From Histoplasma ohiense (lineage: Eukaryota > Ascomycota > Eurotiomycetes > Onygenales > Ajellomycetaceae): DNA of 64,000 bases. Both the position numbers and the translations under genes were made by a program. The stretch covers positions 2,604,001 to 2,668,000 of the forward strand of contig JAEVHH010000006.1 in the NCBI GenBank assembly GCA_017607445.1, in the 5' to 3' direction. Shown piece by piece: positions 23,055 through 34,451 of the stretch. Position 1 is the stretch's first letter. Every line of letters begins with the position of its first letter. A model generated the notes under the pieces. That model saw nothing but the letters and a program-made list of their open reading frames with translations. It ran no database searches and had not been told where the DNA came from.

Positions 23055-24434
23055 ATGACTGACGATAGCCTGACTCCGATAAGGGTCAGGGGTAAGCGAC
23101 ATAAGAAGCCACTCTTTCCGGACAAAAAGGTGGCACGAAAAGGACGAACGCATGCTGGTAATGAATATCAGGCAGGTCACCTTCCCGCTAAACCAGCCAA
23201 GAGAAAGTTGCGGGAAAATACCAGTTCCCACAATGACAAAAGGAATAAATGTGGGGGTTCGAAGAGCAGCCACCTTGAAGCTCTCCCAGCAGAATTGATC
23301 GAGAAAATCTTCCTTGATTCACTAGAGCTCAATTTAGCACGGGCATCACCACATTTTGGAGCCATACTCTCCAGGAAGCGAATCTACAAAATCTTAACTT
23401 TTCTTGCCTTCTTCAATGATTATAGACCTGGGAGAGTTAACGTACCCCCCGGATATCTCTCAAACGTCCTCCGGCCCCTGAAATACGTTCCTTTGGACTT
23501 TGATACACAAAAGGCGCTCCAGAATGATGTCATTGGTTGTCGGTGGTTCAGTCTACCTCTTCTCAAAGAATGCCAGCGTGATATGTTTTCCACAATATTG
23601 CAGACGTGCATATTTAGTCCCTCACCACTTGGACAGTCGATGGTGTTAGATTCCGCAGCAAGAGATGTTTTGAATCAAAGCCTTGATGAGAACCCAACGC
23701 ACTGGAGCATGACCTTTCGAGGAACTGACAAACACAATAATCAATGTGTTTTGAATATTTGCCCTTCAACCGTCTCTTTTACTCATAGCCGACTCGGGAC
23801 TACACACTATTTACCAATGGCTGTTTGGACAATTCCCGACAAATTCTTTGCAAAACAGCCGTGGACAGAGGAAAAATTCTGTCTTCTACATCACCTCCTC
23901 ATGGCTTCTCCCTATGGTCTCCTTCCAGATAGGCTGGAAGCGTTTTACCCCAGTCTATCGTCGTTCGACATTTCACGAGAGAGAATACAGGAATGCATCC
24001 ACATCGCCATCATGGAGGAAAATATTTGGATGCTTTGTGAATTACTGGCTTGCGATGAAAGGGCATATCAGGCTCTTAATGGAGGTGACATTTTCAGGTA
24101 TGAGATACGCGGTGAACATTTCATAGCTGCCGTACACCGATCCGAGAACCCAGGTCTTCTTCAGATTCTGCTACGTGCCCACGCGGAGTCGATACCGTAT
24201 GATGACTCGGACATTACAGCGTGGGCGTTGAGGCAAGCGAATCATGGGTTCGGTCGATGGCTCCTTGGCTATCTCATTGAAGTGCCATCTCGAAGGCAGT
24301 GTGGAGTCACGCTCTTCACAGGCGGCTGGGATTCACGTCGCCGCCGTGGCGGACGTGATTATCCAAATGATCCAGGATGCTCCATTTGGTGGGACGATTT
24401 TGAAAGATATGCAGGTCAAAACAATCTTATTTAG
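23055..24434 (+). CDS. F-box-like protein, paralogue A
   Basis: Single exon, 459 residues, ATG at 23055. Residues 1-70 are very basic and Lys/Arg-rich (a possible nuclear signal). The region LPAELIEKIFLDSLELNLAR (about 77-96) has the F-box layout. Conserved patches shared with the minus-strand gene at 25690-26934 include the F-box helix, CRWFSLPLLKECQR and WTEEKFCLLHHLL. The C-terminal half has ankyrin-like helical pairs (for example LLQILLRAHAESIPYDDSDI). It is probably one of the expanded fungal F-box-like families; target unknown. It points towards its paralogue, with 1.25 kb between the stops. Confidence 0.8.
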   Translation: MTDDSLTPIRVRGKRHKKPLFPDKKVARKGRTHAGNEYQAGHLPAKPAKRKLRENTSSHNDKRNKCGGSKSSHLEALPAELIEKIFLDSLELNLARASPHFGAILSRKRIYKILTFLAFFNDYRPGRVNVPPGYLSNVLRPLKYVPLDFDTQKALQNDVIGCRWFSLPLLKECQRDMFSTILQTCIFSPSPLGQSMVLDSAARDVLNQSLDENPTHWSMTFRGTDKHNNQCVLNICPSTVSFTHSRLGTTHYLPMAVWTIPDKFFAKQPWTEEKFCLLHHLLMASPYGLLPDRLEAFYPSLSSFDISRERIQECIHIAIMEENIWMLCELLACDERAYQALNGGDIFRYEIRGEHFIAAVHRSENPGLLQILLRAHAESIPYDDSDITAWALRQANHGFGRWLLGYLIEVPSRRQCGVTLFTGGWDSRRRRGGRDYPNDPGCSIWWDDFERYAGQNNLI

Positions 24435-25183
24435 TGAGCACTGCTAAACTCCGGTCGCCCATGACATGATTATGAAATAAAAAATGATCGTGGTCACAGC
24501 ATAATCTTTCTCTTTCAAACATACATGCACAAGTCATTTCAGTTCTCAACAAAAACTGTATTGGATTTAAGAGTGCAGAATTTCAAGAGCATTAAAAAGA
24601 TGTCGTGTATAAAAGTCGGGGATGAGTATCGATTCTAGATGAGAAAATGGTCTCTGAGCATGATCGAGTCCAGCTTTTTCCTAGCCCTGCTCATCTGCAT
24701 CAACACTGCTTCGAACAATGCAGGATGGAGCAGAATGTGCGTGTACAATAGATCCACATTAAGATTTGAATTCTGAGCCTCGGCCGCCTGTTAACGGCAA
24801 CGGTGTGGCCCAATGTTCTGTGACGATACCACACAAACTTAGCTGCCAGTCGCGCGTCATGCTGTGTCCCATCAACTAGCGATGTTCCTTATCCCATTCC
24901 CTAGAATTTTTACATACTGGTAGAAAATCTACCTATTCCTCTAATTTTCATTTTTGTTTTATTTATGTATGGTGTTTTACGTATCTGTACCTGTTTCCAA
25001 GCCTCGCCATGCAGCCGGAACCAGAACCCAGCAGCCCTTGCAGCATCAGTAAAAATCCCGGGCCACCCACCAGCCAGGCCGAGACCTCTTTGATATACCC
25101 AGCCCGCAAGCTCTCAACAGCGTTTTAAGAGAGCCAATGACGAGAGGCAACAAATGCGTTATTATCCTGCATGTCCTCCGTAC

Positions 25184-25201
25184 ACATACGTATACGTATG
25201 T
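25184..25201. repeat. 18-bp perfect palindrome
   Basis: ACATACGTATACGTATGT reads the same on both strands. It lies between the convergent F-box-like genes. It could be a chance pyrimidine/purine alternation or a protein-binding site; nothing decides this. Confidence 0.9.
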
Positions 25202-25626
25202 ACTGTACAAGTACTGGTATTTCATACGTTCCTCAAGGGGTGGCTCGTATTTTCGCTTGCCATGCACGCAGCACTGCGAATGAAATTTTTTTTTTTTATT
25301 CGACTTCCATTTCATCCAAGCCAGCTGGTTAGCTTTTTATACTGATTCACTAACTACTAGTATATCTTCGCGATGCAAAAAAGAACAAGAAATGAAAAAG
25401 GGGAGAAACGAAAAGAAAAGACAAGGAAAGACATTTATTTAGATATATATGATAGATATATAACATGAGCTTCTCCAAAAAGAGGCGATATCATCCCACT
25501 CCCATCCATTCGATAAAAAAGACTTTTGGCTTTAGCTTCTATATCAATTTATCATTGCAGAATCAATCGTAAAATTTCATCATTGGAACGACAGGAGAAA
25601 TCCCTCAGCCGTAAATGAGAAAGGGT

Positions 25627-25645
25627 AAAAAAAAAAAAAAAAAAA
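25627..25645. repeat. Poly-A tract (19 nt)
   Basis: Homopolymer just downstream of the stop of the minus-strand F-box-like gene. On the coding strand it is a T run in the 3' region. Confidence 0.95.
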
Positions 25646-25689
25646 CCCAACCCTAAATCAACCCACATTAACTGCGACTTGAGTAAAAT

Positions 25690-26934
25690 TCAGCTTCCAA
25701 AGATTTCCCTTTTCCTCTCCCTGTGTTCATACCTCGCCATGAGGGCTTTGATATTGTGGTCAGCCGGAACCTCCCCCTTGCGATCTGTGAACAAAATCCT
25801 CAAGAATGGATCATCGTCGGACGAGCCCGCATTTCTGGCGGCTGCGTGATAATGCGTCCGGCGAGCCGGCCACGGAAACGCATATCCATAATTCTTAGCA
25901 CGGATGTGCATGCCTAGTATGTGCTTGAAGGTCTCTAGATCACGCGCATCAATCACCTGTCGTAACACAACCTTGGAACGCTCGCGTCGTTCGTCTTCGT
26001 CGATGTATGCTTCTGTAGATAGCAGGGTGAGGAGTTCCAGTTTCTCGGGCGTCCAGGGTGGGCGCAGGAGGTGATCAGGCATCCGGCAGGGTTCACGGAT
26101 ACTGCATGAGGGGAGACGGAAGACATCTGTTTCTTGGAAGATGGGACTGCGTTCGCGGATCTGGACGGCACCAAAGTTGAACCAGATGGCTACTTTTCGC
26201 GATTCTCCTTGCGTGGTGCGGGGTATTGTAGCACCCTCGGTAATGCTCACGCTGGCGTTAGTGATAGGTGTGGGTGTTGGCGTTAGAGACGTGGATATAG
26301 ATGACGTTGAGTGGTTGTTTTCCGGCTGTATCAGTTTGTGTTTGGGTGGTGCTAGCGGTAGTCGGCCCTCGACAGTGAGATCACCACTACCCCGGCTCCC
26401 AGGGGGCCTAGGGTCGAAGCGGTCCATGGACTGCCAGTAGGGCTTGAGATTGTCCAATTTCTGGCGATCGGCGCAGGATATTATAAGGTCTTTGCACTTT
26501 TGGCGGATAACATGTTCTACGTGCTCCCGCTGACATTTGCGCATGAGAGATAAGGTGCACCACCGGCATTTGAGAATTTCGGTTTGAAGAGAAGCTCGTT
26601 GAGAGTTAGAGAGAGAGAAGTAATCGAGTGGAAGGTAAGATTTTGTGAAGAAGCCAGTTCGGGCAGACTCATTGTTGCTGCTGAATGCTAGGCGGATGAG
26701 CCAGGTATGGATGACGTCGTTGGACAAAGCATGGGCGATTGGGAGAGACGCGCGAGGGAGATTAATTTCTAGACATTCAAAAAATATTTTTTGGATCAAC
26801 TCGATCGGGAGTCGTTCTAAAGGCGTCTTTCGCAGCGAATGACGCCGGTACTGATGATGTCCCGGACTATCAGCACTGGGCCTGGGCGAGCCCCCTATTG
26901 TCGGATTCATTGGAGGCAGTTGTCTGAAAACCAT
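25690..26934 (-). CDS. F-box-like protein, paralogue B
   Basis: Single exon, 414 residues, ATG at 26934. After a Pro/Ser/Arg-rich N-terminus, the F-box-like helix LERLPIELIQKIFFECLEIN lies at about 39-58 and is nearly parallel to that of paralogue A. CRWCTLSLMRKCQREH and WTPEKLELLTLLS follow in the same order as in A. A Ser/Thr-rich low-complexity insert (about 200-245) is specific to this copy. It ends in a basic tail. Function unknown; an SCF adaptor role is inferred only from the F-box layout. The two copies have diverged well beyond a recent duplication. Confidence 0.8.
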   Translation of the reverse strand: MVFRQLPPMNPTIGGSPRPSADSPGHHQYRRHSLRKTPLERLPIELIQKIFFECLEINLPRASLPIAHALSNDVIHTWLIRLAFSSNNESARTGFFTKSYLPLDYFSLSNSQRASLQTEILKCRWCTLSLMRKCQREHVEHVIRQKCKDLIISCADRQKLDNLKPYWQSMDRFDPRPPGSRGSGDLTVEGRLPLAPPKHKLIQPENNHSTSSISTSLTPTPTPITNASVSITEGATIPRTTQGESRKVAIWFNFGAVQIRERSPIFQETDVFRLPSCSIREPCRMPDHLLRPPWTPEKLELLTLLSTEAYIDEDERRERSKVVLRQVIDARDLETFKHILGMHIRAKNYGYAFPWPARRTHYHAAARNAGSSDDDPFLRILFTDRKGEVPADHNIKALMARYEHRERKREIFGS

Positions 26935-29505
26935 GCAACCTCTGACCGCGGAGATGGGATGTCGTGCAAAGACATCCGCCAGGAATGTCTTTGAACAGTT
27001 TTATCCGTTTTGTATCAAGGGAGGGAAAAAGGCGCAAGCTTATATGCTGAACGTCTCAGAACAGCTAATTCCGGCGGTCAAGTCACTGCGCCGTGGAGAT
27101 GAGCCAATGGCTTATTGCCTATCAGAACGCATTACTTTCACCATTCAAAGTGTCGCAGGGGAAACAGTTAGGCAAAAGAATCGAATTAGAAGCAGCGTGG
27201 GAAGCCGGTATTGAACTCCGTATATGAATTTGCCTTTGCGAAATGCGATATTTTATAATTTTCGTCCGCCTCCGTAGAAAGGGACCGAGAGCATTCAATG
27301 AAAGCGGATCGGACTTCGTTGAAATGTAGATTCTAGTCTGTTTTGCATGTATGGCGTATTATTGAAGTACCCAGGCTTGTTGTTGCGTATTTTGCTTTCA
27401 TATCAATTGAAGTGACAGGATATGAATAGTGCTAAGAAGAGGGGGGATTAGCCCAATGTGTAATCTGTACGGAGTACTTTAATCAATATATAAATTTATA
27501 TCCGGGTCGCCCACCAGCTATTTGCAGGGTGCAGAACAAGTGATCGGGATATAAGATACCTGCTGGGGTGCAGCATTTTTAAAACCCACGAGTTTTCATT
27601 TCCATGTACACTTTGCCGGAGGAATGCGACGCCATAAAACGGGCGCTTGAGCGGGCTATACGTATAATATGCAGCCTCTGCACAACTCGTGCTGTATGAA
27701 CGGGAATGACCTTCCCTATCAAAAGTTGATCGACCCAGAAAATGTTTATATATCTGCGGCCATGTTGCCGCATCCACGCCTGCCCCTCCAAACCCATCCG
27801 TCCCAAGCGAGGGGCGCCACCTTTTCGAAAATGGGAAAAAAAAAGCAAAGAGCACGGGAAGGCAACGGGACGAATAAGCATGCAAATGGCTGTGGAGACT
27901 TTGATTTGCGTAATCTGACATCCTTGAATTCCTTCGCTAGGGCAGGGTTGAGGGGGCCAGAGAGATAGGTTTCTGAAGAGAGCTTATGACGACGAAAAAA
28001 GGGTAAAATTTACTTGGTTCCCCCAGGATTTCACCCTCTTCTTGCCCGGCTGGATTGATCATGGACTGGGCGGTTCATGGAACCACCCAAGGCTATGTCT
28101 GTTTAGAGTTGGATAGTAAGTTTTGGACGAACAGCCACAACTCAGTTGTACACCACCCATGTCGCGGTGAACGCCTGTTCAGCGACTGAAGGATGATGCC
28201 GAGACTCCTCCATGAATAGTGGTATCCAAAGTATCCGGGCCGTCGAGACAAGGATGCATCATTGGGCTCTTGAGCGAGCGAGATGGCTGAGCCGTTTTGA
28301 ACGGGCGGCGTCTCAGTCTTGGGCTGCTATTAACCTATCACCTAGCGGTCGGGCTGTATACTGTACTTGTGATTGGAGTAAGACATGATTTCCCCCCACG
28401 CGGATGCGTGAAAGTACCTCAGGATCGCATACCGCCTATTCAGAGACGAGCTCTTTTTAGTATCGTTATTGTTGGACCTGGTATAGTTGACCCTGACTGC
28501 TGGGACGGAGCATTTGCCAGACCCCAAAGAATGGTTCACCAGCCGCCCTACGAACCTGACTGTCGGGTCCAGCTGCGTACTATGTAGGTTGGACCGTTCT
28601 GCTGGGAATCCGTCTGCGAATTCGCCTTTGTTCGCAGCAAAAATGCCAGTTGAGGTTCCAGTGAGGGGGGCGAAATAACCTCTCTCGCCCTGAAGAACCC
28701 GTCCAGGCGGGATTTTTCCACATTTCGATGATTGGCGGGTGTGAATATTAGTAACTTTAGGGTTTTTGTAAATAACTACCCTGTGTCTATATCCATCATC
28801 TGTTGTACGAGGTAGTTACCGCAAGCGTAGCCTACACGGGGCGGTTTTCTCTTCAAGAGGCGGAAACTTTTAAGATACCTTCAACCAAGCTTCAGGAGGA
28901 CGTTAATGATAATTTCTCCCTCCAAGATTCCTAAAGAATTTGGCAATCAGCAAGGGCCCTGTATAGGGGAACTATTTGTCAAAACCTCACAGGATGCCTA
29001 ACTAAAGCGCAATTTTATTGCTTCCCGTTAGGACCACGTTTACGCCCGGCCTACAGTCGGATATTTCATCAATCTTACTACATGCAGCAAGGCTCTTAGC
29101 ACGGTTCTGTGCGTCGCTCCATTAGAGAAGAGAAATTTCCCTTTGAACGGAAAACGGAATGGATTTTTTTTTTTTTTTTGCGCCGTTGACTGCAGGCTTC
29201 GACAACATACCGCTGCCTTCATCGGAGCAACACATACAGCTCTGCAACGGACGTTGCTCACGGAATTCAGTTTTCACACTGCGACGATCACGCAATGGAT
29301 GGATTTGGGTCGTATCGTTACAAACCGAAAATGAGAGGCGGGTTCCAGTTCATAATTACCTTGGGGTGCTGAAGCGCATTCGTGAATATCCTGCGAGCGG
29401 CATGCCCAACTCGTAGGACTACGTATCCTCTTGCATGCGTTCGAGCCGCGTGGCATTTGTCGGGATCTCGTTTAAGCCCAACTGGAACCGTGTTCGCAAG
29501 GGCTG

Positions 29506-29529
29506 TATATATATATATATATATATATC
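29506..29529. repeat. (TA)n dinucleotide repeat
   Basis: Twelve TA units in the gene-poor region. Confidence 0.95.
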
Positions 29530-32500
29530 TCTCTTTATCAAGATGTGAAAATAAATATAATGGAAGACTCAACACAGATGACAAGGAATGGTTCCCTATT
29601 GCGAAAGGGGGCAAACAAATCCAAAGTAAGTTGAGGGACCAGCCATATTGGAGATGACAGCCTCAAATGCCCTCTAGGCTAGCCCCGTGAAGCAAAGATG
29701 GATTTGAGGCGATAGCGGGGCTAATTCTGCAATATAATATACACATATTCCCCCAGGCAATTGAGAAGGGAAGAAGTATCGAGAATCAGCTGGGTACACT
29801 CCATGTAGTTTGGCCACTACGAGGGATGCTTTGTTTCACATGATCGTTGAATGTTAAGGAAAAAATAAATAATCAGCATTAATGATAATTCGAGGCTCTT
29901 GTAATAATTTTATTATTACTACGTGCAGGTTCGTCTAACAATTGTTAGTTGATTGTTCCTGCTTTCCAGCCGAAGCCCTCACGGCGCCCAAAAAATAAAT
30001 GAATCAAGCCAAATCAATTCATGATATGCAACCTCCCCCAATCCCCCTTTCCTCTCTCCATTCATTCATAGTTCTGCATATCATATGTGCTCATAACATT
30101 AAGGCCGCTTCGTGCGGTTCAAAATCGCAAGACATCACCACTAGGCAGAAAATCGCAGAACGATGTAATCGCATGACGCAATACCTAAGCGAAGATATCA
30201 GCTGCTTGTTTTCCAGAGGAATGGCGAGGAAACGCAGTCATAGAAGAAAAAGGAGGCGATAGTGTATCAGATATAACTTTGCCCTGTCAAAGGCGGTGAT
30301 CATCAATGTATAGACTATGTTGACCGTCGTGATAAAATTGTGAAGAATCATCATGAAATAGTTGGGGGGAGGGCAGATAAATGGAAACAGAAGGTAAGCA
30401 AAATTACACACCTACATTGCAGAAGACTCTTACCCAAGCTGAAACTACCCAACTGTAGTGTGTCTTGCTCAGAGTTAGTGTCGGGACGGTAGTTTTCTTT
30501 ACATAATGGCTGAACGTAGTCAAATCAAATCAGGAATGAGACGGTATCGTCTTCGTCGACAGAAGCCGACTTGGACATATGCTTGTCTATTTGATGTCAT
30601 GTATCATCATGAGGATGTAGGGGGAGAGTTGCGGTTGATGCGACGTACGGTCAGTGGTGGGCTAAAAACACGCCTTGTCACCAGTCCAGCAGGCGTCTGC
30701 GTCAAGAGAGAGTTAGTGGGAGACCCATGAAGGAAATTGGATATTTTATTCAAATGGACAAGATTATTTTCAGAAAAGCATGAATGGTATTAAAAAAAAT
30801 TTTTTATCTGCATCGAAAACTCGAATAAGACTCGTCATCTAGGGAATCATCATAGAATGGATACGGATAGGAAGCAAAACTTGAAATGTTCGCGTACACA
30901 CCTAACACGTCTAGCTTTCTAGCCATATTTGCAATATACTCACGGGTTCTGCAATGTGGAGGAAAGCATTAGAAATGAAGCTAGATATCGAGTTGTTCAT
31001 AGGAGAAAATAGATAATGGAATTGAAGAATCAGTGGGCGAGGTTTTCTAGGCCTGCCACAAAGGGCATGTCCATCATAACCGGGTTGTGATATCAACACC
31101 GTCGGAGCCCAGTGCCATTCATCCTGGAAAGTATAGGTGGTGGGATGAAAGGAAATTGTGGCAAGGGCTCATACAGGATGGAGCTCGTAGCTTCCACTAG
31201 GGTCAGCGGAAACTATTGTCTTCTGGGATCAGAGGCCTCCACAAGCTCATCTATCGTCAAGTTGACAGGTTAGCGGATGTCATCGAATTTCGATATATAT
31301 TGAGGAAAAGTAAACGAGTTTGTTGAATCAGTAATAGCCATTTTGTATCGTCAAAAACCCGAAGGTCTCGGCCGGTAATTTCCAGCGTATATTATACAAT
31401 AAATAATCATCATAGGAGAGTGATTTGAGTGCGATCTGGACAAGAGAAAGAGCGTACCATTGTGATTCCAGATGCGATGGGTTCGTGGTCAACGCACTGT
31501 TGATCCTGTTCCAAGGTCAGCCTGAGAGCTCTCCAAAACAATAGTAGAGCCGTAATCTCAAGGAAGAAAGGAAAATAAATATAATATATCAGTCTGACGT
31601 GCAAAGCAGTTTCACACCCCTAAAGGGGTCAAAGACTCTAGTTTATGCGGTTGTGCTAGATCATCACCAAAAGGGAAGATAAAAACAGGCTTGATGACCA
31701 GAGGGAAACATACCAGGTATGTGGTAAGTAATTACAACACACGCCAAGCGCCGAAGAAACACATGCACAGGTTTAGCAGAGCCATATGGATTCTCCAGGC
31801 CCAATTGTAGGAGGAGCATCGGTTGTGTTCACGGTTGATGTTGGGAGAGGAAGCTGAGAGAGAATAAAAAATTCGAGCTTTTCAATCGCGCCGCTTACCG
31901 AGACGCCTTTCCTGATACGGTTTAACTACCACTGGGCTCCTGGAGGTTTGCACTGTTTGCTTGTATGGTAATTCTCACCGTCCAGGATTTGAAAAGCTTC
32001 ATTGATTTTCCCCCAATATCCGCGAGTCAAGTATTAATTATCACGTAGTATTAACTAAGAAACGACTGAATTAGGAGTCAGTGTAGTTAGGTAATTTCAA
32101 GTCACTTTCCGCTACCACTGTAGCTTGTAGCGGTCAACCAGCTCCAGGAGTAAAACAAAACGGTCCCAGAGCATTCAAGTGAGGGGCAGGCTTGGGCACA
32201 GCGTCAACTCATCCATCTAGAGCGACGTTCACCCCTCATCCTCATACATTGGGCGGCATTCTCTTCAAATCAATTGACTATTAGCCCATTTCCCTTTCCT
32301 GAGCCTACCCGTTTCGCAATTATCATGAAGTGTAATTTAACTGACCACCACCACCGCCACCTTTTTTTCGTCGGTTGCTGACAATATGATGATTAATTTC
32401 CAGATTTGCTTTCATCATGAACTCCAAACCAGTCGCAGGTGGGGATAGCCGGCGGGACAAGCTCCGAAAATAACCCGGATGAGCTAGAGTGGACGTTCCC

Positions 32501-32607
32501 GTTGGAACCATCGTAGATGCACCAGGCTCATGATGGCGGGGTCCTGAATTGTATCACGATGAGGAATGGCCAGAAAAGTATTATTGAGTAGGGAGGACAA
32601 TTCACCG

Positions 32608-32613
32608 GTGGGG
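32608..32613 (+). promoter_or_regulatory. CreA/Mig1-type GC box upstream of fructose-1,6-bisphosphatase
   Basis: GTGGGG here and CTGGGG at 32778-32783 match the fungal carbon-repressor consensus SYGGRG. Sites this short are common by chance. They are listed because the downstream gene is a known target of glucose repression in fungi. Confidence 0.3.
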
Positions 32614-32670
32614 TGCACCACAGCACAGGCTACAGCAATACCTACATCGTAGAAGGAAGCAGATGCGGTC

Positions 32671-32703
32671 CCTGTCCCTGTCTCTGTCTCTGTCTCTGTC
32701 TCT
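32671..32703. repeat. CCTGTC/TCTGTC hexamer repeat
   Basis: About five imperfect CTGTCT units upstream of the phosphatase gene. It translates as Ser-Leu or Arg-Asp repeats in spurious frames. Confidence 0.95.
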
Positions 32704-32740
32704 TGTTCTCCTGGTTTCGTGTGGTGTGGTTGTGGGAGTC

Positions 32741-32753
32741 CGGTTGTCCACGG
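32741..32753 (+). promoter_or_regulatory. CGG-N7-CGG element, AcuK/AcuM-type gluconeogenic regulator site
   Basis: CGGTTGTCCACGG is an exact CGG-N7-CGG (CCG-N7-CCG on the other strand), 543 bp upstream of the phosphatase ATG. From what I recall, the zinc-cluster regulators AcuK and AcuM of Aspergillus activate gluconeogenic genes, including fructose-1,6-bisphosphatase, through CCG-N7-CCG. The match is visible; its use here is inferred. Confidence 0.45.
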
Positions 32754-33123
32754 ACCACGGTACGGACTGGGTTCTTGCTGGGGACGGTTTGCCTGGGTTT
32801 TCCGCGCTACATGAAACCTCGGCGGCCGTCTCCATCTGCATATAAAGGAGGCAACTAACTACGCCGGGATAATAATAATAATTGGATGTCAATTGACTAT
32901 CTGACGCTGCTCCGAGGTCTGTCTGCTTTGCCCTTTGGCCTTTATTCTTTACTACATCATCCAACTTTCCAGTTGGTTGAGATTCTCCCTTCCCCTCCTC
33001 CATTTACCCGGGCATAACACTCTTCTCTATTCCATCCATTCCCACAGACAGTTAAATTTTGATACCTTCGTTCTCCGAATTACTGCGTCTCTTATCCCTT
33101 CATCCCCTCTCAGTCTCAATACC

Positions 33124-33153
33124 TGTGTGTGTGTGTGTGGGTGTGTGTGTGGG
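33124..33153. repeat. (TG)n-rich repeat in the 5' leader of the phosphatase gene
   Basis: Two TG runs separated by GGG about 130 bp before the ATG, probably within the promoter or 5' untranslated region. Confidence 0.9.
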
Positions 33154-33283
33154 TGCCTGTGTTTCTATTCTTCCAACAGTTGCTATAGATATTTTTAGAC
33201 AAAGCAAAGCTATCACCAAGCTCCTTCTCACTTCCCGACCTTTCTTCGTCCGCCCTGAATATACCGGAAAGAAATCAGTCAAT

Positions 33284-34451
33284 ATGGCCGCTTCAAACGG
33301 CTCCTCTAATCCGCCCGTGGGCCAGGAAAAGATCAACACCGACATCATCTCTCTCACACGCTTCCTGACAGAGGAGCAATCGAAACACCCTGAAGCAACG
33401 GGCGACTTCACGTAAGTTGATACATTCCGCCTCTTGTCAGGATAGCTGAATCAGATTAAACTCTCCCTGGATTTGCGGTTTAGTTCTAACTTAGTGAATG
33501 ACCTTTTTTCACAGCCTTCTTTGCCATGCGCTCCAGTTCTCCTTCAAATCCATCTCGTACTACATCCGACGCGCCACTTTGATCAACCTCACCGGCCTAG
33601 CAGGTTCCTCTAATACTACCGGCGACGACCAGAAGAAGCTGGACGTCATCGGAAACGACTTGTTCATCGCGGCCATGCGCGGATCAGGCAAGTGCCGCAT
33701 CCTTGTCTCCGAAGAGGAGGAGGAAGCCATCATTTTCAACGAGAGCCCCGATGCGCGATATGCTGTTGTCTGCGACCCGATTGATGGCTCCTCCAACCTC
33801 GACGCGGGTGTGTCCGTCGGTACCATTTTCGGCATCTTCAAGCTCCCAGATGAGGTTCTGGGCCCCAACAACACCGTCACGGCCAAGGATGTCCTCCGTC
33901 CCGGCACCGAACTCGTCGCCTCCGGCTTCACCATGTACGGCGCCTCGGCTCAGCTTGTCATTACCATGAAGGGCGGCACGGTCAATGGCTTCACAATGGA
34001 TGCCTCTCTGGGCGAGTTCATCCTGACCCACCCCAACATGCGTCTCCCCGCCAAGCGTGCGATCTACAGTGTCAATGAAGGAAACTCCTTGTACTGGGAT
34101 GACTGGGTGCTCGAGTACTTCAAGGCCCTGAAATACCCGGCTGACGGCAAACCGTACAGTTCCCGATACATCGGCAGCATGGTTGCTGATGCGTACCGGA
34201 CACTGCTGTACGGAGGTGTCTTTGCATACCCCGCCGACAAGAAGAGTCCCAAGGGCAAACTGCGCATCCTGTACGAATGTGCGCCTATGGCCTTGGTGTT
34301 TGAGAACGCGGGAGGCCAGGCGCTTAATTCGAAGATGGAAAGATTGCTTTCTCTCTCCCCAGAGCATATCCATGACCGCAGTGGCGTCTTCTTGGGCAGC
34401 TACGACGAAATTGAGAAGGTGAAGGCGTTCCATCAGAAGTATGCCAAATAA
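33284..34451 (+). CDS. fbp1: Fructose-1,6-bisphosphatase (gluconeogenesis)
   Basis: Exons 33284-33411 and 33515-34451 give 354 residues, typical for the eukaryotic class I enzyme. It hydrolyses fructose 1,6-bisphosphate to fructose 6-phosphate in the cytosol, the committed step of gluconeogenesis. Visible landmarks are the metal-binding acidic run SEEEEEAII (about 109-117), the phosphatase signature DPIDGSSNLDAG (about 130-141) and the C-terminal catalytic segment KGKLRILYECAPMALVFENA (about 290-310), followed by GGQAL. The 103-nt intron has donor GTAAGT and acceptor CAG and falls inside D-F-T/L-L. The promoter holds a CGG-N7-CGG element and CreA-like boxes. A long antisense frame covers most of exon 2 and is a codon-bias shadow. 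The next gene downstream is also central metabolism. Confidence 0.97.

Larger units (their letters stand above)
24435..25689. other. Intergenic region between convergent paralogues
   Basis: About 1.25 kb, AT-rich. It contains an 18-bp perfect palindrome, a short T tract near 25288 and a 19-bp A tract. No gene seen; acts as two 3' regions. Confidence 0.55.
26935..33283. other. Long gene-poor region
   Basis: About 6.3 kb upstream of fructose-1,6-bisphosphatase and of F-box paralogue B, the largest gap in the window. I find no frame with a recognised domain. Several intron-like signals occur on the minus strand between 30.6 and 31.9 kb (see findings). Low-complexity tracts include a (TA)n run at 29506. 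The last 700 bases hold promoter motifs for the phosphatase. Confidence 0.5.

Noticed and set aside
28265..28345. Segment with a GAGATGGCTGAGC start resembling a tRNA-Ser/Leu 5' end
   Set aside because: No matching acceptor stem, anticodon arm or TTCGA loop could be drawn.
32602..33003. Minus-strand ORF with Arg-Asp repeats before the phosphatase gene
   Set aside because: Product of the CTGTCT hexamer repeat in the promoter.
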